Below, one piece after another: positions 17,154-25,933 of a stretch of 64,000 nt of DNA (positions are counted from its first letter, which is position 1; each line of letters opens with the position of its first letter). Position numbers and translations under genes: made by a program. Source of the DNA: an uncultured Corynebacterium sp. (GTDB taxonomy: Bacteria > Actinomycetota > Actinomycetes > Mycobacteriales > Mycobacteriaceae); contig CAMIFC010000003.1 of the NCBI GenBank assembly GCA_946220775.1, forward strand, positions 1-64,000. Reading direction: 5' to 3'. Under the pieces are notes generated by a model. The model made no database searches and was not told the origin of the DNA. It saw nothing but the letters and a program-made list of their open reading frames with translations.

Positions 17154-18911
17154 TTAGAACAGCCCGGTGATCTTCCCGTCGGCTTCGACGTCGATGTTCG
17201 CTGCCGCTGGCGCCTTCGGTAGCCCCGGCAGAGTCATGACGTCTCCGGTCAGCGCAACGATGAACCCAGCGCCGATTCGGGGTGCGAGTTCGCGCACGTG
17301 CAGGGTGTGGCCACTTGGTGCGCCGAGCTCCTTCGGATCATCCGAGAAACTGTACTGAGTCTTCGAGACACAGACTGGGAGCTTGTCCCACCCGTGCTCG
17401 GCGAGGAACTTCAGCTCAGATTCGGCCTTGCGGGAGAACTCCACGGCCTCGGCACCGTAGATCTCCTTGACAATCGTCTCCACCGAGGCGCGGATGCCGT
17501 TTTCCGGATCGTAGAGTTGTTGCGTGCGTTCTTCGTCGGCAGCGGTGTCGTCCGATTTCTTCAGGACGTCAAGCACTTGCTCCGCGAGCGTGGTGGCGCC
17601 AGCGCCACCGTCAGACCAGACATTCGCTTCCGCGAGTCGGAGGTCCTGGTCAGAGGCCCACTTGGTGATGAGCTCACGTTCGGCATCCGTATCGGAGGTG
17701 AATAGATTCACGGCTACGACGGGTTCAGTGCCGAACTTCTTGATGTTGTCCACGTGACGCTGCAGGTTTTCAAGCCCGGCGCGGAGTGCGTCGAGGTTTT
17801 CGTTGTTGAGGTCACGGCGCTCAACTCCGCCGTTGTATTTCAGTGACCGGATCGTGGCGACAACGACGGCGCAATCAACATTGAATTCACCGGCGCGAGC
17901 CTTGATGTCGAAGAACTTTTCGGCTCCCAGGTCGGAACCGAATCCTGCCTCGGTCAAAACGATATCGCCGAGCTTTTGTGCGGTCTGAGTGGCAATGAGG
18001 GTATTGCAACCGTGGGCGATGTTGGCGAATGGGCCACCGTGGATCAGTGCGGGGGTACCACCGAGGGTTTGAACCAGGTTGGGGTTCAGTGCATCGCGCA
18101 GCAACGCCAGCATCGCGCCCTGGGCATCCAGATCCTCGGCGGTGACTGGCAGCCCGTCGAAGGTCTGGCCGACGACGATGCGGGCTAAGCGTTCCTTGAG
18201 GTCATCCAAGTCGGTCGCCAGGCAGAGGATTGCCATGATTTCACTGGCGGCGGTGATATCGAATCCTGCTTCGCGTGGCATGCCCTGAACAGGCCCACCG
18301 AGCCCCGTCACGACGTGTCGGAGGCTGCGGTCGTTGACATCGAGGCAGCGGCGCCAGGTGATGCGTCGTGGGTCGATGCCCAACTCGTTGCCGTGCTGGA
18401 TGTGGTTATCGATCAGCGCGGCGAGGGTGTTGTTGGCCGCGGTGATGGCATGCATGTCGCCGGTGAGGTGCAGGTTGATGTCCTCCATCGGCACAACCTG
18501 GGAGTATCCACCACCAGCGGCGCCTCCCTTGATTCCCATGACGGGGCCTTGGGATGGTTCGCGGATGGCTACAATCGCGTTTTCACCAGCGTCGCGCAGG
18601 GCATCTGTCAGCCCGATCAGCGTCGTGGACTTACCTTCGCCAGCTGGGGTGGGGGACATGGCGGTGACCAGCACGGTCTTGGCGTTGTCTCGCTGCCAGA
18701 TCGAGCTGTTTCGCAGTGCCGGAACGTCGATCTTGGCCTTGTTCTTACCGTACGGAACCAGGGCTTCCTCGGGGATCCCGGCGCGCTCGGCAATCTCGGT
18801 GATGGGGAGGAGTTCGTGCGCCTGGGCGATCTCTACGTCCGAGGGCTGGACAGGCTTTGTTGAGTCGTCCTTATTGATGGAATGTGCAGGTTGCTTCGAG
18901 GTTTTGAGCAT
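17154..18911 (-). CDS. fhs: Formate-tetrahydrofolate ligase
   Basis: A 585-residue ATP-dependent formate-THF ligase that makes 10-formyl-THF for purine and formyl-Met synthesis and one-carbon balance. The P-loop TPAGEGKST is near residues 95-103. Further family segments are REPSQGPVMGIKGGAAGGGYSQV (split), LTGDMHAITAANN, and TEAGFGSDLGAEKFFDIK. The N-terminal 25 residues are hydrophilic; ATG at 18911 is taken as start. Not every corynebacterium has this enzyme, so it is an accessory metabolic gene by inference. It is transcribed opposite to cmk-der and alone. Confidence 0.94.
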   Translation of the reverse strand: MLKTSKQPAHSINKDDSTKPVQPSDVEIAQAHELLPITEIAERAGIPEEALVPYGKNKAKIDVPALRNSSIWQRDNAKTVLVTAMSPTPAGEGKSTTLIGLTDALRDAGENAIVAIREPSQGPVMGIKGGAAGGGYSQVVPMEDINLHLTGDMHAITAANNTLAALIDNHIQHGNELGIDPRRITWRRCLDVNDRSLRHVVTGLGGPVQGMPREAGFDITAASEIMAILCLATDLDDLKERLARIVVGQTFDGLPVTAEDLDAQGAMLALLRDALNPNLVQTLGGTPALIHGGPFANIAHGCNTLIATQTAQKLGDIVLTEAGFGSDLGAEKFFDIKARAGEFNVDCAVVVATIRSLKYNGGVERRDLNNENLDALRAGLENLQRHVDNIKKFGTEPVVAVNLFTSDTDAERELITKWASDQDLRLAEANVWSDGGAGATTLAEQVLDVLKKSDDTAADEERTQQLYDPENGIRASVETIVKEIYGAEAVEFSRKAESELKFLAEHGWDKLPVCVSKTQYSFSDDPKELGAPSGHTLHVRELAPRIGAGFIVALTGDVMTLPGLPKAPAAANIDVEADGKITGLF

Positions 18912-18992
18912 GACTCCATCTTATGCATGAATACTGCTATGTCAGCCGTGGCAGAAAAGTGTGGCAGGATCCACGTTTTTCTATCCGGCTTC

Positions 18993-20631
18993 CTACCCAG
19001 TGGCTCCCGTGCGCTTGCGGTGCTTCAGCACGGTATGTTCTGCCAACGATTCACCAGCACCGGCCTGTAGGTGGATGACCAGGTCCAGTCCCAGCGCTTC
19101 GAGGCCTTCCACGTCCTCGTGGTACATGGCCACGCAGGCGATGGTGCAATCATCTTCATCCACGTGGGATTCATGAATCTGTTTGACGGTTTCAATGTTG
19201 GCGTGTTGCGCGGGCATCGCCAGCATGATCATGTCGATTTGGTGACTGTTGTGGACTCGTTCCCAGAAATCGATATCTGTCGCGTCACCTTCGACGACGT
19301 TGTAACCGCGCTCTTGGAGGTGGCGGACGCACGCAGAATCATGCTCGACGCCGAGCACTTGAGTGCCGTAGACCTCCGTGAGCTCTTCATAACAAGCAAG
19401 GCCTACCCGCCCAACGCCGAGGACCAGGGCATGCGCATCGCCCAAATCGATTGGCCGGTCATCGGGGTGGATCTTGTATGGCGGGCGAGTAGGTAGGCGC
19501 TTTGCCAGGTGTGTCGCTGGAGAAACACTCTGCGGATTGGCGATCGCGGACATGACGAAGCTTATGGACACCGCCATGACGAGCGTCAGCATCCAGTCGT
19601 TGGTCAGCCAGCCCTGAGCCACCCCCATCGCCGCGATGATCAGCGAGAATTCGGAGTAGTTGGAGAGAAGCAAAGACGTCAGCACGCTGGTGCGATTGCG
19701 CAGTCCGAGTCCCCACAGTACGGCCCAGTAGGCGACTGCCTGGATAGGAAGCAGCAGGCACAGCAGCGCAGCGCCGATAACGTGATCCCAGTGGGGGGAT
19801 ACCCATGAAGCCGATGTTCACGAAGAATCCGACGAGGAGAAGCTCTTTCAGCGTGAACAGCGAATGGCTCAGTTGCTCTGCACCAGGTGTACGGGAAAGC
19901 ACTAAGCCCATGATCAGGGCGCCAAGACTGCCGGAGAGCCCGCACCATTCAAATAGTGCGTATCCGGGGATCAGTGCCATCGCGATGCCGAAGAGCGCGC
20001 CGAGTTCACCGTGGCCGAGCTTGTACCAACGGCGCGTGACCAGCATGAGCGCAGGAATGATGAGTACGAGAGACAACGAAGCGATTTTCGGGGGCTCGCC
20101 CCGGAGAACACTCATGAACACGACCGCCGCGATGTCCTGCATGATGAGGACGCCGATGCAGATGTTTCCGTAAAGTGCCTGTTCGTCGCCACGTTCCTGC
20201 AGGATTTTGATGACGACAATGGTGGACGAAAAGCTCAGTACCAACGCGATATTGACCGCGACTGACCAGTTCGTCGGGCCAAAGGCACCGAGCGCACCTA
20301 TTCCAAGGATGAAACCTGTCCCGATGATCGTCATAATGACCATGTGGGACCCCGCGGTAAACCAGACCGACTTATCAGCGAGTGCCTTCAGATCGAGCCG
20401 CAACCCAATCGCGAACAGCATCAGGGTGACACCCAGGTCTGCGAACAAGTCGAGCGATTCAATGTGCTCGACCCCGAGGGCGTTCAGTGCAAAACCGGCG
20501 GCTAGGAATCCGATCAGCGGGGGTAGTTTGATGGCCCACGCCAGCACTCCGCAGGCGAGGATCACCGCTAGGTAGGTTACGAGGATATCCATAGACACAA
20601 ATATTATCTTTCGCTGTGATGTGGACAACAC
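18993..20631 (-). pseudogene. Kef-type cation:proton antiporter, frameshifted in a C6 run
   Basis: A monovalent cation:proton antiporter-2 (CPA2) with N-terminal membrane domain and C-terminal TrkA-N (RCK) domain, split by a frameshift. The upstream part (20631 to about 19797) has about nine hydrophobic segments, including LPPLIGFLAAGFALNALG, and ends at GFMGIPP. From there the correct continuation (HWDHVIGAALL, LSNYSEFSLIIAAMGVA, the nucleotide-binding GVGRVG and a short C-terminus) is in another frame down to 18993. The break lies in six consecutive G on the plus strand, 19793-19798; removing one restores the frame. Without correction the first frame runs on as non-homologous sequence to 19459. 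It may be a true pseudogene, a phase-variable tract or a sequencing error. A start at 20592 (MDILVTYLAV) is also possible. Confidence 0.8.
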
Positions 20632-20787
20632 ATTGGGAAGCGGCTAAGCTCTCCTTCAATGCGTCTGGCTGTCACGCAGGTTTCTGAAGTTGACCCTTCT
20701 TTCCATGGAGGTTCCTTCTTCGTGCCTGCTTGAGATCCACATGCGCGAACAGGGGACCTCGTGGAGAATAATCTGCGAAAGGTGCGC

Positions 20788-22202
20788 ATGATGACTGCTC
20801 CAAAGCCATTCATGACATCGACCTCATCGACACCACCGACACCCGACGGGCTGGCGTCCGAAATATCGACACAGGACGACTCGAACAGCGGGGACACGAA
20901 GGCCAAGCGCAGCTACGTGAAGCACCCGTGGCGCTTGTTCCTCTACAGCGCGATCGGAATGCTGGTGTTCTTCTTCCCAGTGACGTACAAGGATAAGAGC
21001 TCGATTCCGCTGGACCACATGGTCACCATCGTTATTGACGTGCTGGGAGAGGCCGTCAGCTGGGTCATGCTCGCGATCATGGCCTATGGTGTGGTGCGGC
21101 TAGCAACGACCAAAGCCTGGAAGAAAGGCCTCATGTCCGCGGTGTTTGCCGCGCTGAACGTGCTGGGGCTGATCGTCGGTCTGGGATACCTGCTGGACCT
21201 GCTCCCGAGCTTCTTGGTGGCCGATGATCTGATTCCATTCCTGTGGTCGAAGATCGTGATCCCCGTGGGGCTGATCGTGCCGATTGGCTCGCTGTTCCTG
21301 TCCCTACTCGTCACGTTTGGGCTGATGGAATTTGTCGGCGTACTCATGCAGCCGATCATGCGTCCGGTATGGAAACCCCTGGTCGATCGGCCATTGATGC
21401 GGTCGCATCCTTTGTCGGTTCCTATTCGCTGGGGCTGCTGATCACTGACCGCGTGTACAAGCAAGGCTCTTACACGGCCAAGGAAGCGGCGATTATTGCG
21501 ACAGGGTTTTCGACTGTTTCCGCAGCCTTCATGGTGATTGTGGCTAAAACGGCGGGAATCATGCACCTGTGGGGAACGTACTTCTTTGTTTCGCTGGTTG
21601 TGACATTCATCGTGACGGCGATTACCGTCCGCATCCCGCCACTGCGGACGATGCCCGACGAATACTACAAAGGCGTCACTCCAAACCCGGAAGCCCCCGT
21701 GGAGGGCAAGCGCCTGCCTGAGGCATGGCACCGTGCCCGCATGACCCTGGACGAGGCACCTTCTGTCGGCCGGGCAATGGGCGGTAACTTCCTCGATGGC
21801 CTGCGTATGTCTGCTTCCATCACCCCGTCGATCATGTCGGTGGGCCTGCTCGGCCTCTTGGTAGCGAAGTTCACCCCTGTGTTCGATTGGCTGGGCTACC
21901 TGTTTTACCCCTTCGCGTGGATTGTCCGGCTACCAGAGCCACTCCTGGCCGGCAAGGCATCCGCGACGGGTATTGCCGAGATGCTGCTGCCTGCAACCCA
22001 GGTGGCGGACTCGGAACACTTGGTGCTGCGGTTTGTTATCGCCATCGTGGCGGTGTCCATGGTGATCTTCTTCTCTGCAGTGGTGCCATGCATCATGGCG
22101 ACCGACATCCCAGTGAAGATCAGCCACCTGGTGGTCATCTGGTTCCAGCGTGTGGCGCTGACGATTCTGATCGCAACGCCGATCGCTCACCTGATCCTAT
22201 GA
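20788..22202 (+). pseudogene. YjiH-family (nucleoside-recognition/Gate) membrane protein, frameshifted
   Basis: A multi-pass membrane protein of the YjiH type, whose transport substrate is not established, interrupted by a single-base deletion. Frame one runs from ATG 20788 (GAAAGG upstream) through several hydrophobic helices to VWK at about 21374. The expected continuation KTPGRSAIDAVASFVGS is found one frame over and continues to 22202. At 21370-21374 the sequence is TGGAAACCCC; one additional A would restore the frame. Past the break the first frame stops at 21441. The second frame includes family-like segments LGLLITDRVYKQGSY and a final hydrophobic tail. It converges on hutG with 4 bp between stops, so a connection with histidine use is possible but only inferred. 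Confidence 0.75.
20852..20864 (+). repeat. Partial copy of dispersed TGGCGTCC motif
   Basis: TGGCGTCCGAAAT within the N-terminal part of the YjiH-type gene matches the 5' 12 bases of the dispersed motif, in the opposite orientation to the steB copy. Confidence 0.4.
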
Positions 22203-22206
22203 CGGT

Positions 22207-23226
22207 CTAGCGTTGCGTCGCGTGCGTCGCATGAGCTGCCACGATGTCGGCAATCAGGCGCGCAGCGGCCTTCGCGGTTTGCTGGTCGACGTCATAGCGG
22301 GGGTTGAGCTCGACAACATCGACCAGCGCGAGCCGACCAGTGGCAGCCAGCGCAACCGCCATCGCACGAATTTTCTCGAAGCTCACCCCCAGGCTGGCCG
22401 TGGCGGATACACCCGGCGCGACGTCCGCAGGCATCACGTCGAGATCAATGCTGAGGTGGATTGGGGCATCCTCATGGCGTTGTTGTGCCAGTTCAGCTGC
22501 CAGCTCACCGGCCTGGGCAGGGGAGAGGTTGACGAGCTCTTCGTCCTCAACCACATGCACGCCGAGGCGTTCGGCCGTATCGAACAGAACCCTGGTGTTG
22601 TTCGGCCGGGAAATACCGAGCACAGAGTAATCGAAGGATCCGTCGCCGTGATCAGCCGTCACCATGTCTGCGATCTGCAAAAATGGGGTGCCAGACGTTG
22701 GCTGGTCTGCTTCCCGCAGGTCAAAGTGCGCATCGAGGTTCACAATCTTGAGTGGTTGCCTCCCGTTGGCTTGATACGCGCCGCGGTGGGATGCGAATGC
22801 GGTTTCGTGCCCACCACCCAGCACGATGCACAAATTGCCCGCCTCGATGACGTCTGCCACACGGTGAGATAATTCCGCCTGGCTTTCCTCGAGATCGTCG
22901 AACTGAGTCGTGACCGTGCCAGCATCCTGACGTGGTAGATCGTCATGGATTGCCAGGCCCGCCAGAGCATCACGCAGCGCGCCGGGGCCCGACGCCGCGC
23001 CTTTGCGTCCACCGTTCCGCTCCACGCCTTCGTCCGATGCATATCCGAGGACGACAGCCGGCCTCACAGCATCATCAGCGTTCCCACCTTCTGAATTATA
23101 AGGCTGGATCACGGTGTGCCACCGTGCATGTTCTTCACCTGGACCATCGTCGCGGCCGGTCCAATTGGGTGCGGGGGTATAGAGATCAGGGAATTCAACT
23201 GAGTTCATGTCGCCCATGCTAGCCAT
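22207..23226 (-). CDS. hutG: Formimidoylglutamase HutG (arginase superfamily)
   Basis: A 339-residue ureohydrolase-fold enzyme expected to cleave N-formimidoyl-L-glutamate to glutamate and formamide, the last step of the four-enzyme histidine pathway. The manganese-ligand motifs are present: GGGHETAF (near residues 135-142), NLDAHFDLR, and SIDLDVMPADVAPGVSA. The assignment to HutG rather than arginase or agmatinase rests mainly on the neighbouring hutR, hutU and hutI. ATG codons at 23226, 23217 and 23208 are all possible starts. It is divergent from hutR with at most 45 bp between start codons, so the two promoters must overlap or transcripts be leaderless. Confidence 0.88.
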   Translation of the reverse strand: MASMGDMNSVEFPDLYTPAPNWTGRDDGPGEEHARWHTVIQPYNSEGGNADDAVRPAVVLGYASDEGVERNGGRKGAASGPGALRDALAGLAIHDDLPRQDAGTVTTQFDDLEESQAELSHRVADVIEAGNLCIVLGGGHETAFASHRGAYQANGRQPLKIVNLDAHFDLREADQPTSGTPFLQIADMVTADHGDGSFDYSVLGISRPNNTRVLFDTAERLGVHVVEDEELVNLSPAQAGELAAELAQQRHEDAPIHLSIDLDVMPADVAPGVSATASLGVSFEKIRAMAVALAATGRLALVDVVELNPRYDVDQQTAKAAARLIADIVAAHATHATQR

Positions 23227-23253
23227 GACGTGCCCCGGCCTAGGATGTGAGGG

Positions 23254-24006
23254 ATGAACACGTCACAGAAGAAGCCCCAAGTTCCTGCGGCGAGGAATAC
23301 CCTGCAGATTCTGGCATTGCTGTCCTCGATTGACGTGCCCATCTCCGCTGCACGAATCCGTCGGGAACTAGGTTTACCGAGGTCAACGACCTATCATCTG
23401 CTGGGGGAATTGGTGGATTCGGGTTTCGCTGTGCACCTGCCGGAGCACAGGACGTATGGATTGGGCCTGGCGGCCTACGAAATGGCATCTGCGTATGCGA
23501 CGCAGCAACCGTTGGTTCGTGCCGCAACACCCCTGCTGGAACGGGTGGCAGCTCTCACTGGGGGATCCGGACACCTATCGCGGATGGCAGGGTCGGAAGT
23601 TCTCTACTTGCAGGAAATCCGATCACAGGGGGCACATTCCTTGGTCACCGAAGTCGGAGTGCGATTGCAGGCGCACAAAACCGCATCCGGGCGGATCATG
23701 CTTGCCTACCTCCCCGATCCCGAGGCACGGGCAGCGTTCGCAACATCTGGTACCACCGAAAGCCTGCGGGAGTTTCGCGCGTACCTCGATTTATGCCGGA
23801 AACGTGGCTGGGCGGAAGAAGAAGGGGTTGTGTCCCGAGGGCAGTCATCCATCGCGGTTCCCGTGTTCGACCACGTGGCACGCCCCGCTGCGGCGCTTGC
23901 CGTGACATTCCCCTCCGGCACCGTGGATGAAGCGCGACACGACCGCGTGCTGGACCTACTGAAAAGTGGAGCAACGCAGCTCCAACGGAAGATGTACGGC
24001 GAATAA
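23254..24006 (+). CDS. hutR: IclR-family regulator of histidine utilization
   Basis: A 250-residue IclR-type transcription factor. The N-terminal winged helix-turn-helix spans about residues 14-75 (ALLSSIDVPISAARIRRELGLPRSTTYHLLGEL in pieces). The C-terminal effector domain spans about 85-245 with conserved TASGRIMLAYLP and SSIAVPVFDH segments. Its position between hutG and hutU matches the HutR regulator described in C. resistens, hence the name. It probably binds the palindrome 10 bp downstream of its own stop, in front of hutU. TAGGAT lies only about 16 bp before the ATG, so the message may be nearly leaderless. Confidence 0.85.
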   Translation: MNTSQKKPQVPAARNTLQILALLSSIDVPISAARIRRELGLPRSTTYHLLGELVDSGFAVHLPEHRTYGLGLAAYEMASAYATQQPLVRAATPLLERVAALTGGSGHLSRMAGSEVLYLQEIRSQGAHSLVTEVGVRLQAHKTASGRIMLAYLPDPEARAAFATSGTTESLREFRAYLDLCRKRGWAEEEGVVSRGQSSIAVPVFDHVARPAAALAVTFPSGTVDEARHDRVLDLLKSGATQLQRKMYGE

Positions 24007-24015
24007 AACTCAAAG

Positions 24016-24029
24016 TCTCGTATACCAGA
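24016..24029. promoter_or_regulatory. Probable HutR operator
   Basis: A 14-bp imperfect palindrome TCTCGTATACCAGA, with one arm mismatch relative to TCTGGTATACCAGA. It lies between hutR and hutU, about 220 bp before the hutU start. From memory, the HutR motif reported for C. resistens is TCTGwwATwCCAGA; the site matches 12 of 14 positions. Confidence 0.6.
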
Positions 24030-24222
24030 CACTTGCCTGAAAATTCCCCCGCGCCTAGCCATGGTGGTGGGGCAAGGTAATTCCTCAAGAGGTAATCCGC
24101 CTCACACAAAGGAATCGGATGCCTGCCACATCACGTGCGCTCACACGCAACCACGCGGTGGGGGACAGCCCCGGATAACCGGCCCTAACCACGTGGATGC
24201 GAAAGCAACCGTGAAACCAGGG

Positions 24223-24243
24223 TGGCGTCCTAAAAAAGAAAGG
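24223..24243 (+). repeat. Intergenic copy of dispersed motif at the hutU ribosome binding site
   Basis: The stretch begins TGGCGTCCTAAAAAAGAAAG and supplies the AAAGAAAGGA purine run that serves as hutU ribosome binding site. GGGTGGCGTCCTAAAAA is shared with the mgtE terminator region at 53301-53315. Confidence 0.55.
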
Positions 24244-24249
24244 ATTCAC

Positions 24250-25926
24250 ATGTCTGAACCGCGAGAGATTCGCGCGCCGCGGGGCACGGACCTGCAGGCC
24301 AAGAGCTGGCAAACCGAAGCGCCCCTGCGCATGCTCATGAATAACCTGGATCCGGAAGTTGCGGAACGGCCCGAAGACCTCGTCGTCTACGGCGGTACCG
24401 GACGCGCCGCACGTAGTTGGGATGCTTACGACGCCATCGTCGACACTCTCAAGGACCTTGAAGAAGACGAGACGCTGCTGGTCCAGTCCGGAAAGCCGGT
24501 TGGTGTGTGGCGGACGAACCCATGGGCACCACGCGTTCTCATCGCCAACTCCAACTTGGTCGGCGACTGGGCCAACTGGGAACACTTCCGCGAACTCGAA
24601 GCCGAAGGCCTGATGATGTACGGCCAGATGACGGCCGGCTCGTGGATCTACATCGCCACCCAGGGCATCCTGCAGGGAACCTACGAAACCTTCGCTGCGG
24701 TGGCCCGCAAACGCTTCAACGGCAGCCTCAAGGGAACCATCACCCTCACCGGTGGTTGCGGCGGAATGGGCGGCGCACAGCCACTGTCCGTCACCCTCAA
24801 TGGCGGAGTCTGCTTGATTGCGGATGTCGACCGCTCCCGGTTGGAACGCCGCCAATCCAAGCGCTACCTCGACGAAATCGCAGACTCCCTGGACGCCGCC
24901 GTCGAACGCGCTAACCAGGCGAAGGAGGCTGGCGAAGCCGTCTCCATCGGCATCGTGGGCAACGCAGCGGACATCTTCCCCGAACTGCTGAAGCGCCATC
25001 GCGCCGGGTCCATCACCATCGACGTGGTGACGGACCAGACGTCCGCGCACGATCCACTGTCTTACCTGCCCACCGAGATCACGGTGGAGGATTGGCAGCG
25101 CGAAGCTAACGAGGACCCAATCACCTTCACGAAGAAGGCACGCGAAGCAATGGCCGCGCAGGTCCAGGCAATGGTGGAATTCCAGGACGAGGGCGCCGAG
25201 GTCTTTGACTACGGCAACTGCATCCGCGATGAGGCCCGTAAGGCCGGATACAACCGCGCTTTCGAATTTCCAGGCTTCGTTCCCGCGTACATCCGTCCGC
25301 TGTTCTGTGAGGGGCTCGGCCCATTCCGCTGGGCAGCACTGTCCGGCGATCCGGAAGACATCAAGGTCACCGATGCAGCAATCAAGGAACTCTTCCCAGA
25401 AAACGAACACCTTCATCGCTGGTTGGATGCTGCAGAAGAATACGTTGAATTCGAAGGCCTTCCAGCGCGCATCTGCTGGTTGGGTTATGACGAACGTCAA
25501 AAGGCTGGTTTGAAGTTCAACGAGCTGGTCAAGGAAGGCAAGATCAAGGCGCCGATCGTCATTGGTCGTGACCACCTAGACTCGGGCTCCGTAGCCTCGC
25601 CGTACCGAGAGACGGAATCCATGCTCGATGGTTCGGATGCTGTGGCTGACTGGCCGCTGCTCAACGCGTTGACCGCGACGTCCTCCGGTGCGACCTGGGT
25701 TTCCATCCACCACGGCGGTGGAGTTGGCATGGGTCGGTCGATTCACACCGGCCAGGTATCTGTTGCCGACGGCACGGATTTGGCCGCACAGAAGCTGGAG
25801 CGGGTACTGACCAACGATCCAGGCATGGGCGTGATTCGTCACTTCGACGCAGGCTATGAGCGCGCCCGCGAGGTCGCTGAAGAACGTGGTGTGCGCATTC
25901 CAATGGCATTCAACGGAAGGGAATAA
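24250..25926 (+). CDS. hutU: Urocanate hydratase
   Basis: A 558-residue urocanase converting urocanate to imidazolonepropionate with tightly bound NAD+. Characteristic segments include DLVVYGGTGRAARSWDAYDA, LVQSGKPVGVW, TAGSWIYIATQGILQGTYET, LTGGCGGMGGAQPL, the C-terminal region around LFCEGLGPFRWAALSGDP, and SIHHGGGVGMGRSIHTGQV (pieces). ATG at 24250 is chosen because AAAGGA sits just upstream and translation from earlier codons gives non-family residues. The 243-bp leader holds the probable HutR operator. hutI begins 7 bp after its stop, so hutUI is an operon. Confidence 0.96.
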   Translation: MSEPREIRAPRGTDLQAKSWQTEAPLRMLMNNLDPEVAERPEDLVVYGGTGRAARSWDAYDAIVDTLKDLEEDETLLVQSGKPVGVWRTNPWAPRVLIANSNLVGDWANWEHFRELEAEGLMMYGQMTAGSWIYIATQGILQGTYETFAAVARKRFNGSLKGTITLTGGCGGMGGAQPLSVTLNGGVCLIADVDRSRLERRQSKRYLDEIADSLDAAVERANQAKEAGEAVSIGIVGNAADIFPELLKRHRAGSITIDVVTDQTSAHDPLSYLPTEITVEDWQREANEDPITFTKKAREAMAAQVQAMVEFQDEGAEVFDYGNCIRDEARKAGYNRAFEFPGFVPAYIRPLFCEGLGPFRWAALSGDPEDIKVTDAAIKELFPENEHLHRWLDAAEEYVEFEGLPARICWLGYDERQKAGLKFNELVKEGKIKAPIVIGRDHLDSGSVASPYRETESMLDGSDAVADWPLLNALTATSSGATWVSIHHGGGVGMGRSIHTGQVSVADGTDLAAQKLERVLTNDPGMGVIRHFDAGYERAREVAEERGVRIPMAFNGRE

Positions 25927-25933
25927 ACAGCAG

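Noticed and set aside
24061..24249. N-terminal extension of HutU by 63 residues
   Set aside because: No ribosome binding site, non-family sequence, and the region contains the regulatory palindrome's downstream leader; ATG at 24250 with AAAGGA is better.
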